A DNA stretch of 64,000 nucleotides from Levilactobacillus wangkuiensis. Its GTDB lineage: Bacteria; Bacillota; Bacilli; Lactobacillales; Lactobacillaceae. This document shows positions 43,338 to 52,016 of the stretch, piece after piece; within the stretch, counting starts at the first letter, position 1; each line of letters starts with the position of its first letter. The stretch spans positions 186,001-250,000 of the forward strand of contig NZ_BOLM01000004.1 of assembly GCF_016861605.1 (NCBI RefSeq), read 5' to 3'. A model generated the notes under the pieces. The model saw nothing but the letters and a program-made list of their open reading frames with translations, searched no databases and was not told the DNA's origin. Made by a program: the position numbers and the translations under genes.

Positions 43338-44726
43338 CTAGTCGGATTCGACCGGATCAAGCTTCGAAGACTTTTTCAATTGACGGGCCAGCAACCAGCA
43401 GACGAAGACCATCCCCGTCGACAACAGGTAGCTGAACTTGATCCCGACCAGCTGACTGTTCATCGACCAGTGAATGTGGCTGGTACTGGTCAGACTGATG
43501 ATGGCCACCAAGAGCGCCGTCCCAAAGGAAGCTGCCACCTGCCGCAACGTGTTGTAGACCGCGACCCCATCGGGAATCATCGGCAGTGGCAGCATCGACC
43601 AGGCATGCGTCTGAATCGGGATCAGGACCAAGACCAGTCCCAGTTGCCGAATCGTTTGCCCCGCAACCACGTAGACCATTGAGGCGTGACTCCCCGTGGC
43701 GCTCAGCATCAGCGAGCCGCTCATGTCGATGGTCAGGCCAATCATGACCATCCGGCGGAAGTTATATTTATCATAGAACCGTCCACTCAGCGGTGAAATG
43801 ATGGCCGTGCAGACCGACCCGGGCAGGAGTGTCAGCCCCGAGACGAAGGCGCTTTGATGGAACACGTTTTGGACCAGCACCGGAATGATGATGGCATTCC
43901 CGTACATCGTAACCATCAGTAACATGTTGATGATCAGTGGTAAATTAAATTGCCGATAACGGAACACGTGTAAATTTAATAATGGGTAGCGCTTGGTCCA
44001 CTGGCACTTGACGAACAAGCCCAGCAGAATCACGCCGGCCACCAGGGGCACGACGCCCTTCAGTGACCAGAACGCCGTCTCACCCACGTTGGAGAAGCTG
44101 TAGAGGGCTAACGTCAAGCCAAACCCGGACAGCAGTAATCCCGTTCGGTCGAGCCGTTGCTTGTGGAGTTCCCCCACGTTGCGCAAAAATTTAGGCGCCA
44201 AAATAACGTCGACCAACATTAATGGGAGCGTCAGGCCAAATAAGTATTGCCAGCTCAGGTGCGTCAGGATGACCCCCGCCACGGTGGGCCCGAGGACCGG
44301 TGCCAGGTTCAGCGCCAGCCCGACGATGCCCATCGCCGCGCCCCGTTCACTGGGTTTGGTCGACGTCATCACGACCACATTGACCAGTGGAATGATAATC
44401 CCGGCCCCTAGTGCTTGAATCATCCGGCCAATAATCAGGACTGGATAGAGCGGTGCTGTGGCCCCAATCAGGGAGCCGACGATGAAGATCAGCGATGCCG
44501 TTAAGTACAGTTGCCGCGTGGTGTAGCGTTTGATCAGGTACGCCGTGGTCGGAATCATCAGGGCATTAATCAGTAAATACCCGTTGTTGAGCCATTGTCC
44601 CTGGGCGGTCGTGATGTGAAACGCCCGCATGATAGCGGGTAAGGCGGTGGACATCAGCGTCTGGTTCAGCACACTGAGGAACGCCCCCACCATGATGAGG
44701 CTAAAGGAGAAGCGGTTCTTATGCAT
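43338..44726 (-). CDS. MFS multidrug efflux protein (DHA2, 14-helix type)
   Basis: About 462 aa with about 14 helices. Motif C-like GLALNLAPVLGPTVAGVI and QWLNNGYLLINALMIPTTAYL identify the DHA2 family of drug exporters. The ATG at 44726 starts HKNRFSFSLIMVG; the ribosome site is poorly placed, so the start is uncertain by a few codons. Divergent from its MarR; both promoters overlap a 16-bp inverted repeat. Confidence 0.87.
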   Translation of the reverse strand: MHKNRFSFSLIMVGAFLSVLNQTLMSTALPAIMRAFHITTAQGQWLNNGYLLINALMIPTTAYLIKRYTTRQLYLTASLIFIVGSLIGATAPLYPVLIIGRMIQALGAGIIIPLVNVVVMTSTKPSERGAAMGIVGLALNLAPVLGPTVAGVILTHLSWQYLFGLTLPLMLVDVILAPKFLRNVGELHKQRLDRTGLLLSGFGLTLALYSFSNVGETAFWSLKGVVPLVAGVILLGLFVKCQWTKRYPLLNLHVFRYRQFNLPLIINMLLMVTMYGNAIIIPVLVQNVFHQSAFVSGLTLLPGSVCTAIISPLSGRFYDKYNFRRMVMIGLTIDMSGSLMLSATGSHASMVYVVAGQTIRQLGLVLVLIPIQTHAWSMLPLPMIPDGVAVYNTLRQVAASFGTALLVAIISLTSTSHIHWSMNSQLVGIKFSYLLSTGMVFVCWLLARQLKKSSKLDPVESD

Positions 44727-44756
44727 ATGTAAGTCAAACGACCTTCCAGAGAATTT

Positions 44757-44810
44757 AGTTGACAAAAGCAACTTATCTAATCATAATGGCGATAGTTGCC
44801 TTTGTCAACT
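44757..44810. promoter_or_regulatory. Divergent MFS/MarR promoters overlapping an inverted repeat
   Basis: AGTTGACAAAAGCAAC (44757-44772) and GTTGCCTTTGTCAACT (44795-44810) are complementary arms with one mismatch. Plus-strand promoter TTGACA-17-CATAAT (44759-44787) reads to MarR. Minus-strand TTGACA (44808-44803)-17-TATGAT (44785-44780) reads to the MFS gene. A repressor bound to the arms would mask both -35 boxes. Confidence 0.75.
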
Positions 44811-44827
44811 ACAGAAGGAGCCCTGCC

Positions 44828-45262
44828 ATGAATAATGAAGCCATCACCCAAATTCGGGCATTCGACCGTTTCTATACCCGAATCTTTCACCTCGCCGATA
44901 AGTACCACCTCAAAACAAATTTAACGCTACTTGAAGCCCGCATCCTCTTAGAAATAGGCGAACACCGCCGCGACACCGCCAGCCTCCTGATTCAGGAACT
45001 AACCGTGGACAAGGGCTACCTCAGCCGGGTCCTCAAGCGCTTGGTGGAGCAGAACTTACTGCGCCAAACGCCGGACGAGACCGACAAGCGGGCCAAGCGC
45101 CTGTCGCTGACCCCCACCGGTCAGGAGCAATTGGCCCTGTTGAACCAGCGGGCCGACGACCAGGTCGCCACCCTCTTCGCTGGCCTATCCGCGGCGGAAA
45201 CGCAGCAGTTGCTGACCGCCATGCACTACGTGGAAGACCACGTGCACTTACCCCAAGACTAG
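44828..45262 (+). CDS. MarR-family transcriptional regulator
   Basis: 144-aa winged helix: TLLEARILLEIGEHRRDTASLLIQEL, recognition helix VDKGYLSRVLKRLVEQ, wing ETDKRAKRLSLTPTG. GAAGGAG is 6 nt before the ATG. Transcribed divergently from the MFS exporter through a shared operator, so most likely its repressor. Confidence 0.88.
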   Translation: MNNEAITQIRAFDRFYTRIFHLADKYHLKTNLTLLEARILLEIGEHRRDTASLLIQELTVDKGYLSRVLKRLVEQNLLRQTPDETDKRAKRLSLTPTGQEQLALLNQRADDQVATLFAGLSAAETQQLLTAMHYVEDHVHLPQD

Positions 45263-45263
45263 T

Positions 45264-45310
45264 AAAAGCCCCTGAACGTTGCCGATTACGCGGTCGTTCA
45301 GGGGCTTTTT
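45264..45310. terminator. Bidirectional terminator
   Basis: AAAAGCCCCTGAACG and CGTTCAGGGGCTTTTT are perfect arms between converging genes. Confidence 0.88.
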
Positions 45311-45321
45311 AAATTGACACA

Positions 45322-46086
45322 TTAATTTGGAATCGTCTCGACCCACTTTTTCAGCAGGAAGATGTTGATCACGGCCTCAATCACGGCGATGACCAGAATA
45401 CCGACGATGTTGAGGATAAATTGGCCTTGCCCGCCCGTACTCATGATGCCACCGAGGTTATTGACCTCATGCAGCATGAAACCAGCAACCCGCACAACCA
45501 GGTAGATGACGACCACGTAGAGCACCACGTTGATGGCCCGGCGGCTCACATTTGGTAAGAAATTGTTCGTCGCACTAACCACTAAGTGAACCAGTGAAAT
45601 CGTGGTCCAGCCGAGAATCACCATCGCTAGTCCCATCAACAGTAAGCCGATGACAATCTTGCCGGCTTCCAGGTTCGTGTACTCTGGTCCGGTGATGCCA
45701 TCCAAGATGCCCTTAATAAAATCGGCATCAATCGATGCGGTGATGGTGTAGAGCACCACCTGAACAATTCCGAAGTAGAGGTACATGACGAAGGAAGATA
45801 GCAGATTCGTGGTATATAATTTCGTCTCGCCAACCGGAATCAGCCGGTAAGTGTCGCGCGTATAAACGTGTTCGTTAGCGACTGACATGAAGATAAAGAC
45901 GGCAAGGAAGGCTGGTCCCGACCAGGACGCCGTGACGCCAAAGAATTCCCCGGAAGAAACTTCCCGTGTCGCCACGCTCCACAAGAGGGTAACCGCAATC
46001 ACAGCCAGTTCCGCCAGAATCACCTTGCTGGTGGTCCGGAACCGATCCTTACTCATCACTTTAAAAACTGACCCAAAACTAGTCAT
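45322..46086 (-). CDS. ABC transporter permease, GntR-regulated
   Basis: 254 aa with about six hydrophobic helices and a short periplasm-side loop. Start 46086 overlaps the ATPase stop (ATGACTAG) and has GAGGGG upstream. It is third in the gntR-ATPase-permease operon, the arrangement of bacitracin/acetoin-type YtrABC systems and of membrane-stress exporters. Confidence 0.82.
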   Translation of the reverse strand: MTSFGSVFKVMSKDRFRTTSKVILAELAVIAVTLLWSVATREVSSGEFFGVTASWSGPAFLAVFIFMSVANEHVYTRDTYRLIPVGETKLYTTNLLSSFVMYLYFGIVQVVLYTITASIDADFIKGILDGITGPEYTNLEAGKIVIGLLLMGLAMVILGWTTISLVHLVVSATNNFLPNVSRRAINVVLYVVVIYLVVRVAGFMLHEVNNLGGIMSTGGQGQFILNIVGILVIAVIEAVINIFLLKKWVETIPN

Positions 46087-46789
46087 GCTTGACGCCCCTC
46101 TCGTATAAACTTTCGTAGTAAGCTTCGATACCAATGCCAAACTCCTCACGGATGGCATCGCTTGGCTTGTGGGCGTAAATCCCCTGGTCCTTCACGATGA
46201 CCACTTCATCCAAGATGGGCGCAATCTCTGACACGTAATGGTCTGAGATGACCATGGTGGCGTCCTCTGGCTTCCATTTGATAATGCTACTGATAATCCG
46301 CTTCCGGCTCATGGAATCAATCCCGCTAAACGGTTCGTCTAGCAGGTACAACTGGGCTTGGCGCGCTAAGGTCAAGGCGATAACCACCTTTTCCTTCATC
46401 CCCTTGGACAGCGCCCCCAGCTTCAGGCTAGTATCAATCTGTAAGAACGTGATCAGTTCTTCAAACCGTTGCCCGTCAAAGTCTGGGTAGACCGTCCGGT
46501 AAAAATTGGCCACCCGGTCGATCCGCGTGTTGGGCTTGAATCCACGAAGTTGTTCCGTGAAACTGATGTGGCTCTTATGGTGCGTCGCCACGCTGTCACC
46601 GCACACGGCAATCGTGCCAGACCCCTTGGCACTCCCCGTGATCAACCGCATCAGGGTCGTCTTCCCGGCACCGTTTTCCCCTAACAGGCCGACAATCTTG
46701 CCCGTCTCCAGGGTCAGGTCAACATCCTTCAAAATCGTTTTCAAGTTGTGCTTATAAGTTAATTGATTAATCGCTAACACGTTGGTCAT
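46079..46789 (-). CDS. ABC transporter ATP-binding protein
   Basis: 236 aa: Walker A GENGAGKTT, signature LSKGMKEKVVIAL, Walker B LYLLDEPFSGID, His in ISDHYV. Start 46789 (AGGGGG upstream) overlaps the end of the gntR gene by 23 nt, so the three genes are tightly coupled. Confidence 0.9.
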   Translation of the reverse strand: MTNVLAINQLTYKHNLKTILKDVDLTLETGKIVGLLGENGAGKTTLMRLITGSAKGSGTIAVCGDSVATHHKSHISFTEQLRGFKPNTRIDRVANFYRTVYPDFDGQRFEELITFLQIDTSLKLGALSKGMKEKVVIALTLARQAQLYLLDEPFSGIDSMSRKRIISSIIKWKPEDATMVISDHYVSEIAPILDEVVIVKDQGIYAHKPSDAIREEFGIGIEAYYESLYERGVKHD

Positions 46790-47156
46790 CTCGCTGCCCC
46801 CTTTGTGCAATGTATTGTTTCAAGCTCGCAATGATTTGTTCATCGGTTAAGTTCAGTGCGTGTAATTGTTCGTAGACCCGCTCCAACTGTTCCATGACTA
46901 ACTGCTCCTTTAACTGGGTAATTCGTTGCTCATCCATGGTGACGAAATTCCCCTTTCCCCGCTGGGATTCAAGAATCCCCTCCGTGATCATTTCCCCGAG
47001 TGCCCGCTGCACGGTGTTGACGTTAACCGTCAAATCCACCGCCAACTGACGAACGGCCGGCAGCTTATCCCCTGGCTTTAAAGCGCCGGTCATCATTTCA
47101 TGATAAAGATAATTTTTAATTTGGTAGTAAATCGGGACCTTATCATCAAACTTCAT
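46767..47156 (-). CDS. GntR-family regulator (YtrA type)
   Basis: 129 aa, DNA-binding half plus short tail: VPIYYQIKNYLYHEMMTGALKPGDKLPAVRQLAVDLTVNVNTVQRALGEM is the GntR helix-turn-helix block (quoted as segments within residues 7-57). The tail after residue 75 is too short for a ligand domain, as in YtrA, which represses an ABC operon until cell-wall stress. A TTACA-C-TGTAA palindrome lies upstream. Confidence 0.88.
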   Translation of the reverse strand: MKFDDKVPIYYQIKNYLYHEMMTGALKPGDKLPAVRQLAVDLTVNVNTVQRALGEMITEGILESQRGKGNFVTMDEQRITQLKEQLVMEQLERVYEQLHALNLTDEQIIASLKQYIAQRGQRDDQRVSD

Positions 47157-47188
47157 TTGTCCTGCCTCCCTAGTGTTCTATTTAACTA

Positions 47189-47199
47189 TTACACTGTAA
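47189..47199. promoter_or_regulatory. Candidate GntR operator
   Basis: TTACACTGTAA is a perfect 11-bp odd palindrome about 33 nt upstream of the gntR start. A flanking TAACT/AGTTA pair (47183 and 47206) widens the dyad imperfectly. Confidence 0.45.
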
Positions 47200-47254
47200 C
47201 ATGTGAGTTACTCGTTAGCAAGTCTCTGACTCTAAAATAATTCTGCTGGCACAA

Positions 47255-47316
47255 GAAAAAGCGCGTCCCAACAGCGTTCGTCGCTAACAACGAATTTTGT
47301 TGGAACGTGCTTTTTC
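47255..47316. repeat. Stand-alone 62-nt hairpin
   Basis: AAAAAGCGCGT..CCAACA pairs with TGTTGGAACGTGCTTTTT around an inner TTCGT/AACGAA. It is in the gntR upstream region, away from any gene end, so it is not a simple gene terminator. It could be an attenuator or inverted repeat relic. Confidence 0.5.
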
Positions 47317-47428
47317 ACCAAATACAGGTGATTATTTTTAGAGAATTAAGCCAGCCTAACTGCCTTCAGCAAACACTGAATCTACCTAGTCAGCCAAAGC
47401 AAGCTATCCATTAACAGCCACTCCACCC

Positions 47429-47710
47429 GGACCAGCAGAATCACCAGTAGATTGCGGCCACCACAATGGAATAGTGAGACCACAACCAAGAGCCGGAGGA
47501 AGCCAGGACGGAGCCAGCTGTGTCGGTGATGTTAGACCGAGCGGTTTCCCTCGGCCTTACATCACGGGACGACTTTGGAAACTCGCGAACTTCAGCGAGG
47601 TTTCAAAGCGAGGTGGAGGACCGCTCTTCAGGCCGGAACCGTTCCCCACAGCAGGTGCAGTCCTGGAAGTCGCAGGCGGCAGCATCCACAACCTCATCAC
47701 TAACCAAACC
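47429..47710 (-). repeat. Structured repeat family 1, tandem copy 1
   Basis: First of two 282-bp direct repeats filling the gap between the gntR and pntB genes. Read on the minus strand, the core (47503-47666) aligns with the family 1 copies at 4951 and 51299: closing stem CCAGGAC/GTCCTGG, inner GCTGTG/CACAGC, hairpin 3 CTTTGAAACCTCG with CGAGTTTCCAAAG, and hairpin 4 AGGCCGAG/CTCGGTCT with one G-U. Open frames spanning it are spurious. Confidence 0.72.
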
Positions 47711-47990
47711 GGACCAACAGAATCACCAGTAGATTGCGGCCACCACAATGGAATAGTGAGACCACAACCAAGAGCCGGAGGAAGCCAGGACGGAGCTGGC
47801 TGTGTCGGTGATGTTAGACCGAGCGATTTTCCTCGGCCTTACATCACGGGACGACTTTGGAAACTCGCGAACTTCAGCGAGGTTTCAAATCGAGGTGGAG
47901 GACCGCTCCTCAGGCCGGAACCGTTCCCCACAGCAGGCGTAGTCCTGGAAGCCGCAGGCGGCCAGCATCCACCACCTCGTCAGCAATCAA
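47711..47990 (-). repeat. Structured repeat family 1, tandem copy 2
   Basis: Second 282-bp unit (core 47785-47948), differing from the first at about a dozen positions, mostly within the flank and hairpin loops, and near-identical elsewhere. The pair is a recent tandem duplication. The two have no gene between them; pntB ends 11 nt beyond. Confidence 0.72.
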
Positions 47991-48000
47991 AAATCAAAAC

Positions 48001-49416
48001 CTATTCCAAATACTGTTTAGTAGCCGCCACAATCTCCTGGAGACCCTTCTTGGCGTCGGAGAAGAACATTTGCGTGTTATCCATCGCAAACAGTGGGTTC
48101 TGCACCCCAGCGTACCCGGTACTCATGGAACGCTTGATGACGACCACGGACTTCGACTTGTCCACGTCCAGAATCGGCATCCCGGAAATGGCGTTGCCAC
48201 TTTCTCTGGCCAGTGGATTCGTAACATCGTTGGCCCCAATGACTAAGGATACATCGGTGCTTTCAAACATTGGGTTGGCGTCATCCAACTGCTTCATTTG
48301 TTCATAAGGCACGTTGACGTCGGCCAACAACACGTTCATGTGCCCCGGCATCCGCCCAGCTACTGGGTGAATCGCGTAGTTGACGCTGATGCCTTGGTCG
48401 GTCAAGACTTTGGCCAACTCGGCCACTTCATGTTGGGCCTGGGCGGCGGCTAAACCATAGCCAGGCACAATCATAACGCTGTGGGCGTAGGCCAGTTGCA
48501 GGCCAATGTCGTCGGCAGAAGTTTCCTTCACGTCGACGGGCACGTCCGCTGCGGCCGCGCCACTGTCGCTATCACCGGTCCCAAAGCCCCCAGCCAAAAT
48601 ATTGGCCACGGAGCGGTTCATGGCATCGGCCATTTGTAAGGTCAAAATGGTTCCGGCCGCCCCGACCAAGGCCCCGGCAATAATCAGGACTTGGTTGTTG
48701 ATGACGAAGCCGGCAAAGGCCACGGCTAAACCCGTGAAGGCATTTAACAGCGAAACGACGACCGGCATATCGGCCCCACCAATTGGTAAGGTCATCAGCA
48801 GGCCAAAGATCAGACTCATCGCCAATGCCAAGGTGACGTACCAGACGTTGGTCGTCAGCCCCATCATCAAGTAGGCGGAAGCCAGAATCGCGATGACCAC
48901 AATGATATTTAACAACCGCGACCCCGGAATACTAATGGGCTTCCCGGAAACGTGGCCGGAGAGTTTCCCGGTCGCAATCAGTGAGCCGGAAAAGGTGATG
49001 CCCCCGATGACCACGTCCAGAAAGACGGGCAGGGAGAAGGCCACGCTCAGACCGGCACCATCGCCCTTTAACAGGTAATCGAAAATCCCAATCGTAGCGG
49101 CAGCCCCGCCACCCACGGCGTTGAAGAGGCTAACCAGCTGAGGCACGTCGGTCATCGGCACCTTGCGCGCCTTGACGACCCCGTAGAGAATCCCCAGCGC
49201 CAGGCCGACGAGCAAGACGACCCAGCCAATCGCATCAATTTTACCTTCAATAATAATCGTGACAATAATCGTGATGACCGCGAGAAACATCCCCACGGCG
49301 GAGAGGCCGTTCCCCTTCCGCGCCGTCTTTGGCGAGCGCATCAAGTGGACCCCCAGGACGTAGCAAACGGCGGAGACCAGATAGATCAACGATGAAATTG
49401 TTTGTAAAGCACTCAT
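48001..49416 (-). CDS. pntB: NAD(P) transhydrogenase subunit beta
   Basis: 471-aa membrane plus NADP-binding subunit of the proton-pumping transhydrogenase (NADH + NADP+ to NAD+ + NADPH). About nine helices, then the Rossmann domain III from about residue 290 with IVPGYGLAAAQAQ, YAIHPVAGRMPGHMNVLLA and VSLVIGANDVTNP. Its start overlaps the pntA2 stop by 4 nt. Confidence 0.95.
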   Translation of the reverse strand: MSALQTISSLIYLVSAVCYVLGVHLMRSPKTARKGNGLSAVGMFLAVITIIVTIIIEGKIDAIGWVVLLVGLALGILYGVVKARKVPMTDVPQLVSLFNAVGGGAAATIGIFDYLLKGDGAGLSVAFSLPVFLDVVIGGITFSGSLIATGKLSGHVSGKPISIPGSRLLNIIVVIAILASAYLMMGLTTNVWYVTLALAMSLIFGLLMTLPIGGADMPVVVSLLNAFTGLAVAFAGFVINNQVLIIAGALVGAAGTILTLQMADAMNRSVANILAGGFGTGDSDSGAAAADVPVDVKETSADDIGLQLAYAHSVMIVPGYGLAAAQAQHEVAELAKVLTDQGISVNYAIHPVAGRMPGHMNVLLADVNVPYEQMKQLDDANPMFESTDVSLVIGANDVTNPLARESGNAISGMPILDVDKSKSVVVIKRSMSTGYAGVQNPLFAMDNTQMFFSDAKKGLQEIVAATKQYLE

Positions 49417-49727
49417 TTCTGCTCAGCCTCCCCCTTCTTGGCAGCTGGTTTCCGGTCAAACATGCCCAACATCCGGTCGGTCACGGTGTAACCACCAGCC
49501 ACATTGACGGCCGCAAAGAAGGCGCCCAGAAAGGCAAGAACATAAAATAACGCACTGTTGGCTTCCGCTGCAATCACGAAGGCCCCCACGACAACCACGC
49601 CGTGAATGGCGTTAGCCCCAGACATCATGGGCGTTTGAAGGGTCGCGGGAATTTTACTCATCACTTCAAATCCCACTAACAGACTCAAGACAAAAATTGC
49701 TAAATTTGTAAATAATTCCTGACTCAT
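49413..49727 (-). CDS. pntA2: NAD(P) transhydrogenase subunit alpha, membrane part
   Basis: 104 aa with three helices (about 8-28, 38-58, 60-80). It forms the first part of membrane domain II and carries LVGFEVMSKIPATLQTPMMSGANAIHGVV, characteristic of split alpha subunits. Located between pntA1 and pntB with coupled starts. Confidence 0.93.
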   Translation of the reverse strand: MSQELFTNLAIFVLSLLVGFEVMSKIPATLQTPMMSGANAIHGVVVVGAFVIAAEANSALFYVLAFLGAFFAAVNVAGGYTVTDRMLGMFDRKPAAKKGEAEQK

Positions 49728-49729
49728 GC

Positions 49730-50929
49730 CTAATCAACTCCTTTGGATTCAGTTGATTCTGCGGGTGCTTCCGCCGGCTTGGCGGGCTCGCGTGGTGGCA
49801 ATTTCATTGCTTCACGTACGCGGCTACTGATGATCTCACCCTGATAGGTGGCCAGTAGTTCGCCAACCACTTCGTCGTCCACGTCCAGCACCAATTTACC
49901 CTCCTGAACAACAGCGTTCAGTACGGCTTGCACGTTCTTGGCAAACATGTCGGATGCCGAGGCGGGCAATTGACTGGCCATGTCGCCAGCCCCCACGATT
50001 TGCGCCTGTTGCGGCGTCATCACGGTCTTGCCCGGCTGTGAACCGGCGACGTTGCCACCCAATTCACTCGCCGCGAGGTCGATAAATAAGGTCCCCGCCT
50101 TGGCCGCGTCCACGGATTTCTGAGTGACCAACAATGGTGGCCGCCGTCCAGGCACTTGTGCCGTCGTGATGATCACATCGTTTTGAGCAATGAAGTCTGC
50201 CAGCTCGGCCTGTTGCTGTGCCGTTTCTTCTGGCGTCAAAGCGCGGGCATACCCGCCCTCACCGGTAGCGGAGACGGACGTGGTCAGAAACGTCGCGCCC
50301 AGTGATTCGACTTCCCCACGAGAGGCTGGTCGAATATCATAGCCGGATACCATGGCCCCGAGCCGTTTAGCGGTCCCAATAGCCTGCAGACCGGCAACCC
50401 CGGTCCCTAAGACCAGCACCTTCGTCGGTTTCGCCGTCCCAGCAGCCGTGATCATCATCGGCAAGTACCGGGCAAAACTGTCCGCCGCCAACAACGCTGC
50501 CTTATACCCGGCAACACTGGCTTGTGAACTCAAGACGTCCATGGTCTGGGCCCGCGAAACGGTTCGTGGCAACAACTCAAAGGCTAAGGCATTGACCTTT
50601 TTCGCCGCTAATTCTTTGACATAATCCAAATCCGTTAGCGGTCGTAGCAGGCCCAGTAACGTTTGTCCGGCCGTCAACTGGTCGACCACGTCAGCGCCGG
50701 GCTGGCCAATGGTCGCAATCACATCGGCGCCCTTGATGACGGCGTTTCGCTCACTGATTTTGGCCCCGGCCTGCTCGTAAACGGCATCCGGATAGAAGGA
50801 TCTTGTCCCGGCCCCGGCTTCAATCAGCACTTGAAAATCACTCTTGACCAGCTTCCGTACCACTTCTGGTGAGAGGGCAACCCGGTTCTCCCCGGGTGCT
50901 TCCCGTAAAGCAGCAATCGTTAATGACAT
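49730..50929 (-). CDS. pntA1: NAD(P) transhydrogenase subunit alpha, NAD-binding part
   Basis: 399-aa soluble domain I, AlaDH/PNT family. REAPGENRVALSPE opening, nucleotide fold VLVLGTGVAGLQAIGTAKRLGA, and ITTAQVPGRRPPLLV. The C-terminus ends after a Pro/Ala-rich tail with no membrane part, so the alpha subunit is split into two genes as in many Gram-positives. Start 50929 uses the GGAG 9 nt upstream. The complex supplies NADPH from the proton gradient. Confidence 0.94.
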   Translation of the reverse strand: MSLTIAALREAPGENRVALSPEVVRKLVKSDFQVLIEAGAGTRSFYPDAVYEQAGAKISERNAVIKGADVIATIGQPGADVVDQLTAGQTLLGLLRPLTDLDYVKELAAKKVNALAFELLPRTVSRAQTMDVLSSQASVAGYKAALLAADSFARYLPMMITAAGTAKPTKVLVLGTGVAGLQAIGTAKRLGAMVSGYDIRPASRGEVESLGATFLTTSVSATGEGGYARALTPEETAQQQAELADFIAQNDVIITTAQVPGRRPPLLVTQKSVDAAKAGTLFIDLAASELGGNVAGSQPGKTVMTPQQAQIVGAGDMASQLPASASDMFAKNVQAVLNAVVQEGKLVLDVDDEVVGELLATYQGEIISSRVREAMKLPPREPAKPAEAPAESTESKGVD

Positions 50930-51073
50930 GCCACCCATCTCCTTTTGAGAATTCCTTCACAATTTCAGCATAGGCCTCTCCGGGGGCCAAAACAAGTTTG
51001 CCCCTCTTTATTAGACAGTTAATAAGTTGACCGTCCAACGCGATTCACTCCCTGGTCATTCACCATAAAAACC

Positions 51074-51158
51074 AGCCAGGACAACAAAAATAGCCACTCA
51101 GCATGATTGTGAGTGACCATTTATTTTGGCACAAATAAATTCAGTGAATGTCCTGGCT
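51074..51158. repeat. Nested hairpin upstream of pntA1
   Basis: AGCCAGGACA (51074-51083) and TGTCCTGGCT (51149-51158) are perfect outer arms. Inside, CCACTCA pairs with TGAGTG (about 51094-51116). It is about 145 nt upstream of the pntA1 start. No open frame. Could be an attenuator, terminator or mobile-element relic. Confidence 0.5.
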
Positions 51159-51298
51159 TGCAAATAATGGCGAATTCTGATTTATCAAGTCCATCTTAAC
51201 AACCCGACTTTGTTCAGTGGATGCCAACAAAGTTGTGAGTTCAACGCACGCCAACCGCAGGGCTGGGAAAACTGGGCCGGTCGTATCCGTTCCCGGCG

Positions 51299-51459
51299 GT
51301 GCGCTCAAGGTGCCCTGCTATGGGGTCGGTTACAGCCTGAGAAGCGGGCTTTCACCTCAACTTTGAGCCAAAGGACGGTCTCAAAGGTTGTCCCATGGTC
51401 TAGGCTGGAAAAGGACTCCAGCCAAGTCCATCGACACAGCCGGGCACCTTGGCGCCCCT
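51299..51459 (+). repeat. Structured repeat family 1, copy at 51.3 kb
   Basis: Closing stem CAAGGTGCCC (51307-51316) with GGGCACCTTG (51443-51452), outer GCG/CGC. Compared with 4951-5120, T-A became G-C, G-C became C-G, and the outer G-C became C-G, all preserving pairing. Hairpin 3 is CTTTGAG/CTCAAAG (51362-51368/51381-51387). Hairpin 4 is GGCTGGA-AAAGGAC-TCCAGCC (51404-51424), with the AAAGGAC loop identical to the reference copy. The remainder of 50930-51599 holds the 51074 hairpin and no gene. Confidence 0.72.
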
Positions 51460-51599
51460 CTGGTCACTCCTGCGACTGGCCCATTTTTCCATGCCGTCTA
51501 CCTTTTACCCAAAGACTAAATCTAAAGCACGTCCCCGACCACCTTTTGCCAGCATAGGTGTAAGCTTAACTTGTTCCTAATCATAAAGGAGTGTTCAGG

Positions 51600-51959
51600 A
51601 TGAAACTAAGAAAATTTGGTGTATTGCTTGCCGTCGTCAGTCTTTTCGCTGGTCTCGCTCCCGCAACCGTCGGCAACGCCTCGTCTTGGCAGGAACATTA
51701 TCGTTCCGGCTGGTATAAGGTTCGCGTTAAAAAGACGACTAAGGTTGATAAAATTAAGTATGGTCCGGCTGCTTATCAGAATAAGATTGTTGGCCATGCC
51801 ACATTACATAAAGGTGCTGTTGTTAAAACCGGCTACTATGGTCGTGAAGGGTTCAAATGGCTGCTAACCAGTGCGCATAAGTATAAAGCACACAAGGGTT
51901 ACGGCTATAGTGCTCACTTCAAAAAGGGCTCGTTCAAAGTTCTCAGTCGTACGAATTAA
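51600..51959 (+). CDS. Small secreted basic protein, function unknown
   Basis: 119 aa. Signal peptide with APATVGNAS near residue 28; the mature part is Lys/Tyr/Gly-rich (HKYKAHKGYGYSAHFKKG). No family recognised. AAGGAG precedes the ATG at 51600, and a terminator follows, so it appears to be a transcribed single gene. Similar in style to the secreted protein at 6129. Confidence 0.72.
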   Translation: MKLRKFGVLLAVVSLFAGLAPATVGNASSWQEHYRSGWYKVRVKKTTKVDKIKYGPAAYQNKIVGHATLHKGAVVKTGYYGREGFKWLLTSAHKYKAHKGYGYSAHFKKGSFKVLSRTN

Positions 51960-51963
51960 GCTA

Positions 51964-52002
51964 AAAGACGATGGCTTCCCCTCAGGAGAGTCCATCGTCT
52001 TT
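51964..52002. terminator. Bidirectional terminator
   Basis: AAAGACGATGG and CCATCGTCTTT are perfect arms, lying between convergent genes. Confidence 0.85.
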
Positions 52003-52016
52003 AATTTACAAATAAT

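Noticed and set aside
47429-47990. CRISPR array
   Set aside because: Only two long, near-identical units with no short spacer structure, and no cas genes.
47474-48307. A 277-aa plus-strand open frame across the tandem repeats into pntB
   Set aside because: It runs antisense to pntB and its repeats are a by-product of the 282-bp direct repeats; no ribosome site.
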